Shown here piece after piece: positions 11,301 to 16,139 of a stretch of DNA of 21,926 nucleotides; within the stretch, counting starts at the first letter, position 1, and each line of letters begins with the position of its first letter. The notes beneath the pieces are model-generated. The model ran no database searches. It was not told the origin of the DNA and saw only the letters and a program-made list of their open reading frames with translations. The stretch spans positions 1 to 21,926 of the forward strand of contig CANPZH010000006.1 in assembly GCA_947589335.1 (NCBI GenBank), in the 5' to 3' direction. This DNA is from an uncultured Clostridia bacterium (lineage in GTDB: Bacteria; Bacillota; Clostridia; Christensenellales; Borkfalkiaceae). Position numbers and translations under genes: made by a program.

Positions 11301-11373
11301 GATCTCCCTCTGCGGCGTCGATTGGCTGAAGGGCCTCGGTGCGACCGTCACCTACAACAGCAAGGCAAACTGA
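2371..11373 (+). CDS. Giant BspA-like leucine-rich-repeat surface lipoprotein (3000 aa)
   Basis: A probable surface adhesin or interaction protein. The signal peptide ends in a lipobox with the lipidated cysteine at residue 25 (ITAC), so it should be anchored in the outer leaflet of the membrane; no LPXTG or C-terminal membrane anchor is present. A small unassigned domain covers about 35-115. InlB B-like repeats (GWY/LYA.W motifs) lie at about 119-184, 192-259, 675-743 and 748-825. Between the pairs, about 265-670 is a series of Fn3-like beta domains with recurring W-D motifs. From about 829 to near the C-terminus run BspA/LRR_5 repeats of about 23 residues (IG..AF.GC..L..I.IP..V), of the order of 80-90 by length. 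At least six longer 'NPYY.VDEQGVV'-like modules interrupt them. The start is fixed by GGAGGG seven bases before the ATG. The ligand is unknown. Confidence 0.93.
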   Translation: MKRKWISLLSVVFALVCALAVITACGGDKPDTDPNAGGAEVGEYYVGAGNSEYLLTLSKGLGFTLTIAGDSKAGSYSLDGEALTLTPDDGDPISATYRTTSISLTYQGTVYTFLKKIDYTVKFETNGGTKIADRTVCNGKTTAKPDDPVKDGVVFVGWYTDSAFRNLFYFETPITANITLYARFEAPIEPEFTASFVAEGETFPQVQTVGHRLFGLPEPVQSGKEFAGWWVSQYGSAEKLSYRYTDQIIEENVTLYAVWKSDAPAVSVSEDAVSWDDKGTMAAYSVKIKSADGTVVAEQENLLTPSYSFDFTQKPEGDYTVEVTWNGNTATAYYKNRALARVTAFEVKESTLFFNSVSNAAEYFITVECGTAGHSHSEIPLGSKTDYSFGDCEMKEGGITFVVTARAEGYVESVSPQYSFERKLEKAANLSVDQNTEIATWDAVTHAAYYNVSVSADGKTETFAVNANSRSVDLKHYASGEIRVSVTAVARGWNSSEEAETTYLKPRIASPSNVRMTSGTTLEWDPVAGAVGYEVVLNGTAQGQQSGTSFDLSEVMATQQVAFGVRAASDVSIEVRAISESGASDSLASDAVTVKTEGMSALTYAAGKVTWDYVLGVETYYVQVTNGELDSGEIELDTNSYEVVFLDSGVNTIQVWYLDAEGEKVEAEPLPVTAYKVTLDGQYAEQELEPFFLAEGDPVELPDGLTRFGHTFAGWFTAPSRGGALYNDAFFGMEQDTELYAGWYGDSYKIAFNVGMYSDDVLEPFDIDYGDEIYNLPVPKSNDNKMAFSGWFSGPTGDTLQYTDEKGKNIVPYLNNSDTTFYAVWVEIYTFTPVSDGNAWAVSKKVPGINYVTEITIPSEYQNKPVTIVEDFSSATTIETINIPNTIRNVTLGTNALAFTGCTNLKNLNVYEVDGNNDTVYYGSDDGVLFYYNEAADGGRTELAYYPATRTQTEYSIPATVQFGKVTRDVSTIPQGAFYSTSSKKGVLEKVSFPATVSLIEYDAFYYYTALTEVVFEDRGTEATSLTIRESAFGHLSSAAAKITSIILPQRLSDVSRTALGNLTTLVSVSVVGSGAYLSVQDGENSLLAKRLDDGGAELVFFPKGRKDTEIKIPAEITSIGEYAFQQNTVIKKVTIPAHVTNIGEYAFHRCSSLATLLFEGTAEDHDLTIGAYAFSGYSSNGTSMSNAPSMTSVELPGNLVGLGVHAFDGTSKLTSVTIKTDRPSVNFANEAFLTSIATNPGYVTTLTLGEGTPIFDIAGVFGYTLATITIPGANPYYDVDEQGVVCEKDGDALVQVLYLPTTIAEYTIPATVTKIGANLFRNRQSLKTIVIHKNVTEIGDNAFRSSGVTSITFEPGGEAPLTIGANAFYSAAFTEIELPERLVSIGNRAFYGVKLKSLNIPKNVESLEWDSANDRLSVFEQCTTAFTTLTVDPENTHYRAKENVLYSLRPAKGESGETTYVEDRLLYSPKGNPEKEIHVPGTVTYVASWAFYNASGDNYRAMEKLLFEDSVKTVNPTTGEEEGGTIEIKYQAVMYAMNLAELKLPHGLKTMETDAFAQLSTVTSSGGNVTGLDTKITSLTIPNTVTSIQAKFLATTVAIEELIFEEGGEEPLVIEDSGSDNRGAFTNLWRLTTITLPARLTKVGKNAFRGVTGAYRLQLREIVFEGCMGELTIGDNAFYSTNTLTSPALIESVNLPEGTVSIGASAFYSAAALTSIKLPSTLKEIGDRAFSASGLEGKITIPASVEKIGEQAFTNTKLTEVVFEDHSKLTSIGMQAFQNLSTLESVSFGSFEGTFTIGATAFGACPNLSSIEIPSAVSSIGEYAFSGDIGLESVTFESGVSSLTSIGDKAFEGAAFTEFAFPEANGLIALGEQLFASCTALTTIHISKSISALTNVFVGCGTIQFVVVDPGNEYFRAGEEGDGALYDKSTGQVQLIYAQLGETFTFAEGTINVGASLLANQTEVKTLLIPASVIRIGANAFENMISLEHVVIGKNSVLVEIGDYAFHNCMNLQSINLEDANYLKTVGSYAFNSCFALDSVKFGVSLTTIGDRVFGSGTASDASGVRSVDFSAVRNLSSIGNYMFSYCTNLKEVILPANISFLGQYTFQYSGLETIDLSNLRKLRYLGAKADTAPAATASSYLFRGCEQLTKVILPTTVTHVGGNTFSGCTSLKSVEGIGNVELFGTSCFQNTGLESFTLSATVKTVGTNLFQNSKQLTNIVMNCAGLSTLPTYMFDGCSALETIDLSRLVALTSTGANSFRNAGLTRIDLSANTALTKIDNNTFAGNASLKEVVLPSSVTTFGTYVFQDCVSLEKLALPSGITSFGNYDFANCEKLSRLGTDPDSLEEGTFDLSALNLNALPSYFFDGCKALKKLVMSSTPFTVGSYAFQNCTNLTSFDYFATVTGIDDSAFKNTGLTSVDLSKNTALVGAQSTLNKGKFGNNVFEGCLELRTVVMPENEKFIHMGKYTFVGCIALESIDFSKTGITILCDQSSNKVTPVTTAADSYIFDGCVMLSEVKAPAALEQIGGYAFRGCTSLTSFDLTNITAVGRHAFEGCGVESLTFSDELTPAKIFDQAFGGMTNLKSVSVAEGSKNWKTSGSLLIDVESSSIMLAAEGVYEDGVLDLSAGEWELGKYALASVKGIKTVKLPADITEIGDYAFAYSSIETIEIPASVTRIGTGAFAGCENLSTVTFAQPEGAAEPLIFGDGTFTGGSVTGYVPSGVFDSSGLTSITLPARSVMGKSMFFRTEKLKDVTLSEGITTISNFAFMYSGIETFSLPESVTSIGYQAYQYSALKGAITIPERIETIGNSTFAYTAITEATFEGEIHVTDSSGNPAGADMSTVLYSCQQLTTVTYEKMTEVYAHAFRDTGLTTFNAKSGITFIGSRAFENTKITSITIPSTVDAIPDQAFYGCTELREVTIESGVTSIGAGAFTDCTSLSKLTIPLSVSRIGENAFNNWTANQTIAFEASRFVTISLCGVDWLKGLGATVTYNSKAN

Positions 11374-11386
11374 TCTCTGAGATCAG
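11370..11386 (+). other. Short dyad spanning the giant gene's stop codon
   Basis: CTGATCTC and GAGATCAG flank a single T and include the TGA stop. It folds as about seven base pairs with a three-base loop and has no T-run after it, so it is at best a weak termination or mRNA 3'-end signal. No stronger terminator for the giant gene is evident before the hairpin at 11950. Confidence 0.35.
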
Positions 11387-11940
11387 GGGCCTATTCCAAT
11401 GCCCCCATACGCCCCGCCTTTCCCAATACGTCATTACGCCCCGCACTTTATAATATGTCATTCCGAGGCGAAGCCGAGGAATCTCGGCCTCAGATTCCTC
11501 CTCCCTTCGGTCGTCGGAATGACGTAAAGAGCGGCGGTCGTCGGAATGACGTGGAGGAGGCTCCTTGCTGTCCCCTTGAGGGGAAAGTGGCGAACGTAGT
11601 GAGCCGAAAGGGGTGTTACGCAAATGATGACACCCCCTCAGTCTCGGCCAACGCCTCGACAGCTCCCCCTCAAGGGGGCGCCAAGGTAGAGAAACGCCTT
11701 GCGCTCTATACGTCATTCTGAGCCGCGCAGAATGCGCGTGTCGAAGAATCGCGCCTTATTACAATGCGGTCCACACTTCGACTACGTTACTTCGTCGCAT
11801 GCGCTCCTCGTGCCGCCCAAGGGACCATGACAGTAGGAAGGCGGGACAGGGTGAACGTAAAGAGAACGTCAACTCCGCCCTTTTCCCAATACGTCCTTCC
11901 GCCCCGCGCCTGCTGAAAGCGACGTAAAAAAGCCTCAAAC
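11387..11940. repeat. Gene-free region of palindromic intergenic repeat modules, copy B
   Basis: About 550 bases without a credible gene, built of at least three modules. First, 11457-11523 is an imperfect palindrome with arms GTCATTCCGA/TCGGAATGAC and GAGGAATCT/AGATTCCTC; part of it (11508-11525) repeats exactly at 11535-11552. Second, 11572-11685 carries CCCCTTGAGGGG (11572-11583) and its reverse complement CCCCTCAAGGGG (11666-11677), around a GTCTCGG...CCTCGAC segment. Third, 11756-11859 matches repeat copy A at the window start but lacks its hairpin. The CCCCTCAAGGGG/GTCTCGG style is familiar to me from intergenic repeats in gut Clostridia. No transposase or target-site duplication was seen. 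Confidence 0.8.
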
Positions 11941-11949
11941 AACACGAAA

Positions 11950-11977
11950 AAGCCCGCAGGAACGATCCTGCGGGCTT
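11950..11977 (-). terminator. Intrinsic terminator of the lipoprotein gene, possibly bidirectional
   Basis: The arm AAGCCCGCAGGA (11950-11961) pairs perfectly with TCCTGCGGGCTT (11966-11977) across a four-base loop. On the minus strand the stem runs into TTTTT, a standard intrinsic terminator 14 bases after the lipoprotein stop codon. On the plus strand CCG then TTTTT follows, so it may also stop read-through from the giant gene. Confidence 0.9.
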
Positions 11978-11991
11978 CCGTTTTTCAAAAA

Positions 11992-12972
11992 TTATTTCGC
12001 GGTGAACGTCGCTTTTTTCAGGGTGTATTCCATCGTGCCGAGGGACTGGAGCACGGGGACGCTCATACTCACGATCACATTGTGATAGAGATTCGCGGAG
12101 GCGTTCTCCGTCTTCTTTGCGACGACGACCGTCTTGCTCTGCCCGATCGCGGCATTCGAAGAGCTGAACCCGATCGAGAAACTGTATGCGTCGAAACTGT
12201 CGGACTTCACCTGCGTGTCTCCTGCCGTAAAGTCGACGGGGACCTGCGTCTCCGTGACGTCGCGAAGGGCGACACTTTGCACGCTCCCCATGACGGTGTT
12301 GAGGGTCGAGAAGGAGAGATTGACCGAGGGCGTCAGCCCGCGCAGTGCGATGAGGAGCTCCTCGTTGTCGAGATAGGTCCCCGAATCGGGAAGCTCATAT
12401 TCCTTCTCGGAGCTGTTCTCCGCGTTCTTCTTATCGGTATAGGTGACCTTCGCGACCGTCAGCCCGTCGTCGTATTGAATGTCATAGCTGTAGTCGTATT
12501 CATAGTAGGCGTCTTCGATCGAGGAGGGATTGGCAAGGGGCGCATTGCACTTGACCTCCGTATGGCTCTTGACGGGGCGGAGCCTGTCCCGCACGGACAG
12601 AAATTCCACATGCGTTTTCGCATAGTCCGTGAGGACGCCGCTCGACTTGTCCCCGAGCTTGAATTCCGCCTCGACGTTGAGCTCCGTCTCGAAGACATAG
12701 CCGCCCTGCTGTCCTACTCCGAGGGTGATGGTCTCCTGCCGGAGGGTGGTGACGAACGTTCCGTTATAGTCCGCCGTCAGCGGTCCCGCGGGGGACTCGG
12801 GCTGCGTGAAGGAGACGGCATACTCGAGCTGTTCATAGGTATTTTCCACGCCCGAGACGGTCGTGTCGCGGTACCAGTTCGCCTCGAAGCTGAGGGGAAT
12901 GGCGCCGCCGCAGGCGGAGAGAAGGGCGAGCGGGACGAAAAGAAGGAGCCCCGCGATCCGTGATTTCTTCAT
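11992..12972 (-). CDS. Predicted lipoprotein of unknown function (326 aa)
   Basis: I do not recognise a family. Residues 1-20 are a lipoprotein signal peptide (KKSR, hydrophobic core, LLSA) and Cys21 is the lipidation site, so the mature protein should sit on the outer face of the membrane. The rest is soluble, with many alternating polar/hydrophobic stretches rich in Ser, Thr, Val and Tyr, which suggests mostly beta structure. A tyrosine/aspartate-rich patch (YYEYDYSYD) lies near 156-164. There are no further membrane segments and no sorting signal. The start is supported by AAGGAG seven bases before the ATG and by a consensus-like promoter upstream. It is a single-gene unit with its own terminator, divergent from addB, so a functional link to DNA repair is not implied. 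Confidence 0.85.
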   Translation of the reverse strand: MKKSRIAGLLLFVPLALLSACGGAIPLSFEANWYRDTTVSGVENTYEQLEYAVSFTQPESPAGPLTADYNGTFVTTLRQETITLGVGQQGGYVFETELNVEAEFKLGDKSSGVLTDYAKTHVEFLSVRDRLRPVKSHTEVKCNAPLANPSSIEDAYYEYDYSYDIQYDDGLTVAKVTYTDKKNAENSSEKEYELPDSGTYLDNEELLIALRGLTPSVNLSFSTLNTVMGSVQSVALRDVTETQVPVDFTAGDTQVKSDSFDAYSFSIGFSSSNAAIGQSKTVVVAKKTENASANLYHNVIVSMSVPVLQSLGTMEYTLKKATFTAK

Positions 12973-13003
12973 GGTTTTTCTCCTTTCAGAGGATATCGCT
13001 TTG

Positions 13004-13032
13004 ATTATAGCATAAAATTTTCGGTTTGTAAA
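13004..13032 (-). promoter_or_regulatory. SigA-type promoter of the lipoprotein gene
   Basis: On the minus strand, TTTACA (13032-13027) and a perfect TATAAT (13009-13004) are 17 bases apart. The predicted start of transcription lies about 25 bases upstream of the ATG at 12972. The -35 element lies within a dyad at 13017-13049. Confidence 0.8.
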
Positions 13033-13049
13033 AACAAATCGTCGAAAAT
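13017..13049. promoter_or_regulatory. Dyad over the lipoprotein promoter in the divergent gap
   Basis: ATTTTCG-GTTTGT (13017-13029) is mirrored by ACAAAT-CGT-CGAAAAT (13034-13049); the arms match except for a three-base insertion and one end mismatch. A third ATTTTTCG half-site follows at about 13057-13064. The dyad covers the -35 of the lipoprotein promoter and lies just upstream of the addB promoter, a fitting position for an operator. It could also be a chance AT-rich inverted repeat. Confidence 0.4.
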
Positions 13050-13072
13050 CAGCGAAATTTTTCGGGGAAGTA

Positions 13073-13081
13073 TGTTATAAT
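13073..13081 (+). promoter_or_regulatory. Extended -10 promoter of addB
   Basis: TGT immediately followed by a perfect TATAAT (13076-13081) forms an extended -10 element. No good -35 lies 16-18 bases upstream, which is tolerated by extended -10 promoters. The ATG of addB follows about 28 bases after the expected transcription start. Confidence 0.65.
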
Positions 13082-13115
13082 AGAAAAAACATATTCGCTT
13101 TTCGGCGGAGGATCC

Positions 13116-16100
13116 ATGACGGACATCATCGGCGCGCCGACGCTCGACGACGCTCTCGCGGTCTTGCGGGAGCAGATCTCGGCGAACGAAGCGCGCGGCG
13201 AACGCAATCTCATTTTCTGCGAAGACAGGCTCACGCTCCTTGCGGAGCGGGCGGTCCTTTCGGCGGTCGGGGGCACCTTCCTGACGGAGGTGACCACGTT
13301 CTCGCGCTATCTTTCCCGCCCGGGCGTACTCTCGAAGGAGGGATCGGTCATGATCCTCTCTTCGATCATCGCGGAGGGGGAGGGGAAGCTCGTCTTCTTC
13401 CGCGAGCGGGCGGCGCAGGCGGTCTATGAGACGATCGCCCAACTCGCCGCCTCACGGGTCACGCCGGAGACGCTCACGGAGTGCGCGGAGGAGTGCGAGG
13501 GCATGCTCCGCGGGAAACTGCTCGACCTTGCCTATCTCTTCTCGGAGTACACAGAGCGTCTCCGCGCGTGCGGGCTCCTCGACGAAAACGGCTATCTCGC
13601 GCTGCTGCCCGAACGGCTCCGCCGCGGGGAACTCGGCAGCGTCAACATCTTCTTTTTCGGCTTCCGCTCCTTCACGCAGCAGGCGTGCGAGGGCGTGCGG
13701 GCGGCGATCGAATCGGCGAAAAAGGTCACGGGGATCTTCACGGCGGGGAGGTCGGAGCTCTACACGAACGAGGGGGCGCGCGTCTTCCGCCGCGTTGCGG
13801 AGGAGTACGGAGAGGCGCATCTGCGCCAGGTGGGCTGCTCGCTGCACGGCGCCGCGCTCGCCCTTCAGGGGGGGCTCTTCTCCCCCGAACGGCTCTCCCT
13901 TCCGAAGACCCGCACGGACGGCGTCCGCCGCTTTGCCGGCATGGACGAGGCGGAGGAGCTCGGCGCGGTCGCGTCGCTCATCAAAAAACATGTGGCGGAG
14001 GGAGTGCGGTACCGCGAGATCGCCGTGCTCTCGGACGGCGAGGAGAGCTTTTCGGCGGTCGGGAAGGTCTTCTCCGCCTACCGCATTCCCTATTTTGCGG
14101 ACAAGAAGAGGGCGTTCTCGGAGCACCCCTTCTGCGTCTTCGTGCTGGCGGTCCTCTCCGCCGTCACGGACGGCGTGCTTCCCGACGAGGCGGACGCGGT
14201 CGCCTCGAGCGTCTATTTCGGGAACGGGGACAATTACAGAAACTATCTGCTGAAATACGGCGGCTACCGCGGCGCGGTGCGGCGGGAGATCAAGGAGGGA
14301 GACGCGGTCAAAGGCTATCGCCGCGAGGAACTCACGGCCGCCCGCGAGCGCATGCTCGGCATTCTTAAATGTTTCCCCCGCAAGGGGACGGGCGCCGCCT
14401 TCACGGAGGGCGTGCGCGCGCTTTCCGCGTTCGTCGGCGCGGAGGAGACGACAGAGGAGCTCAAAACCTCCTTTACGGGCGCGGAGAGGGAATTTCTCGA
14501 CCTCTCCCGTCTTGACGGCGTGCTCGGGGAGATCGACGCGCTCGCGGGCGAGAAGAGCTTCACCGTGCGCGAATTCCGCGAGACGCTGCAGAGCGGGCTC
14601 TCCGCGCTCTCGGTCTCGATGATCCCCCAGAACCTCGACGCGGTGTTCGTCGGCGACCTCACGGAGAGCAAGTTCGAACGGGTGCGGATCTTGTTCGCGA
14701 CGGGGCTGACCGACGCGGTCCCGCGCGTCTCGCAGGACACGGCGGTCATCACCGACGGAGAGATCCGCAAACTCGGCGGCCTGCAGGTGGAGATCGAGCC
14801 CGCGATTGCGCAGGTCAACGCCCGTGCGCGGGAGAGCCTCGCGCTCAATCTGTGCGCCTTTACCGACGCGCTCTATCTGAGTTATCCCATGCGGAAGGGC
14901 GGCTCCGAGACGGAACCGAGCGAGATCTTCCGCTACGCCGAGGGACTGTTCGACATGCCTCCCATGCCCGAGCTGTTTCCCTACGACTGCTGCGAGGAGG
15001 AGCCCGCGGCGCTGCGGCTGCTCTCCCTGAAGCGGGACTTCGAATCGGGCAGGGAGACGGACAACCGGAAATATTCCGCATTGTTTGCGCTTTTGGAGGG
15101 GGAGGGGAAAGATCTTGCCCGTCTCTTGGGCGGCGGCGAAAAGGCCAAGGTCCCCGAGGCGGGAGAGCTCGTATTCGCGGGCGACCTCTCTCCCACCCTC
15201 CTCGAACAGTATTTTTCCTGCCCCTACTCGGGGTTCGCGGTCAGGGCGCTCCGCCTCCGCGAGCGGGAAGAGCGCACCGTGCTCGATACGGACGCGGGCA
15301 CCTTTGTCCACGCCGTGCTGCAGCGCGCCGCCGAGCGGTTCAACGACATGAAGGACGAGGCGGCATGCCGCGCCTTCGCCGTCGAGACGGGGGAGACGCT
15401 TCTCCGGCAGCGGTTTTCCGCCCTCTCGGATACCGCCGCGGGCGCATACACGGCACGGCGGCTCGTGGAGGAGGGCGCGGAGGTCAGCGTTGCGGCATTC
15501 CGCCAGCTGATCAGATCCTCCTTCCGCGTCAAGGAGACGGAGGGGAAGATCTCCCTTCCCGAGCTCTTCCTCTCGGGCATGACCGACCGCATCGACGTCT
15601 CGGACGACTTCGTCCGCGTGATCGACTACAAGACGGGCCGTATCGACGATTCGCCCTCCGCCTACTACACGGGCAGGAAACTGCAGCTCGAGCTCTATCT
15701 GAGGGGAGCTTCCCGCGGATACCGTCCCGCCGGGGCGTTCTACTTCCCCGCCGCGGACAACTTCGCGGGGAAAGAGGAGGAGAAGTTCCGCATGAGCGGA
15801 TTTTTCAGCGGGGAAGACGAAGTGCTCGTCCGCATGGATCCCTCCCTCGCCGAGGGCGAAAGGAGCCTCCTCTTCGAGGGCAAACGGGACGGGAAATACA
15901 CCGATAAGAGCATGAAACAGGAGGACTTCGAGGCCTTCCTCGACTACTCCGTTCTTCTCTCCCAAAGGGCGGAAAACGAGATCAGGGAGGGCAACATCGC
16001 GCCCTCACCCTATGAGAATACCTGCGCGTGGTGCAAATTGAGATCGCTGTGCGGGTTCGTCGGAACTCCGCGCAAGGAGAGCGCGATCCGCTGTGCGGAG

Positions 16101-16139
16101 ATCGTGGAGATCGTGCGCAGAACAAGGGGGGAGAAATGA
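13116..16139 (+). CDS. addB: ATP-dependent nuclease subunit B, AddB
   Basis: The partner of AddA in the helicase-nuclease that processes double-strand breaks and recognises Chi. Residues 1-650 form the inactive helicase-like region. The C-terminal nuclease of the PD-(D/E)XK type shows D824-R-I-D827 and D837-Y-K839-T-G. Four cysteines, C702, C970, C973 and C979, have exactly the spacing of the AddB iron-sulfur staple (C...C-x2-C-x5-C). At 1007 residues it is shorter than the approximately 1160 of Bacillus subtilis AddB. The N-terminus has IIGAPTLDDAL where AddB usually carries a Walker A P-loop, so the GKT is missing. GGAGG lies four bases before the ATG. Its TGA stop overlaps the addA start as ATGA, showing translational coupling. 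Confidence 0.95.
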   Translation: MTDIIGAPTLDDALAVLREQISANEARGERNLIFCEDRLTLLAERAVLSAVGGTFLTEVTTFSRYLSRPGVLSKEGSVMILSSIIAEGEGKLVFFRERAAQAVYETIAQLAASRVTPETLTECAEECEGMLRGKLLDLAYLFSEYTERLRACGLLDENGYLALLPERLRRGELGSVNIFFFGFRSFTQQACEGVRAAIESAKKVTGIFTAGRSELYTNEGARVFRRVAEEYGEAHLRQVGCSLHGAALALQGGLFSPERLSLPKTRTDGVRRFAGMDEAEELGAVASLIKKHVAEGVRYREIAVLSDGEESFSAVGKVFSAYRIPYFADKKRAFSEHPFCVFVLAVLSAVTDGVLPDEADAVASSVYFGNGDNYRNYLLKYGGYRGAVRREIKEGDAVKGYRREELTAARERMLGILKCFPRKGTGAAFTEGVRALSAFVGAEETTEELKTSFTGAEREFLDLSRLDGVLGEIDALAGEKSFTVREFRETLQSGLSALSVSMIPQNLDAVFVGDLTESKFERVRILFATGLTDAVPRVSQDTAVITDGEIRKLGGLQVEIEPAIAQVNARARESLALNLCAFTDALYLSYPMRKGGSETEPSEIFRYAEGLFDMPPMPELFPYDCCEEEPAALRLLSLKRDFESGRETDNRKYSALFALLEGEGKDLARLLGGGEKAKVPEAGELVFAGDLSPTLLEQYFSCPYSGFAVRALRLREREERTVLDTDAGTFVHAVLQRAAERFNDMKDEAACRAFAVETGETLLRQRFSALSDTAAGAYTARRLVEEGAEVSVAAFRQLIRSSFRVKETEGKISLPELFLSGMTDRIDVSDDFVRVIDYKTGRIDDSPSAYYTGRKLQLELYLRGASRGYRPAGAFYFPAADNFAGKEEEKFRMSGFFSGEDEVLVRMDPSLAEGERSLLFEGKRDGKYTDKSMKQEDFEAFLDYSVLLSQRAENEIREGNIAPSPYENTCAWCKLRSLCGFVGTPRKESAIRCAEIVEIVRRTRGEK

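Noticed and set aside
4900..11350. Possible CRISPR-like or satellite repeats in the giant gene
   Set aside because: The periodicity is about 69 bases in frame and degenerate, exactly that of 23-residue leucine-rich repeats; there are no identical repeats with unique spacers.
11348..11721. Open frames on both strands (122 and 88 codons) in repeat copy B
   Set aside because: Both are composed of intergenic repeat modules and lack start signals.
1..11940. Composite mobile element bounded by the two repeat regions
   Set aside because: The enclosed kinase looks like a housekeeping gene, there is no transposase, and the shared blocks look like dispersed intergenic repeats rather than element ends.
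13452..15965. 837-codon minus-strand frame opposite addB
   Set aside because: Antisense shadow of AddB with Arg/Glu/Val/Leu-rich translation and no recognisable motif. The 917-codon frame opposite addA (16709-19462) is rejected for the same reason.
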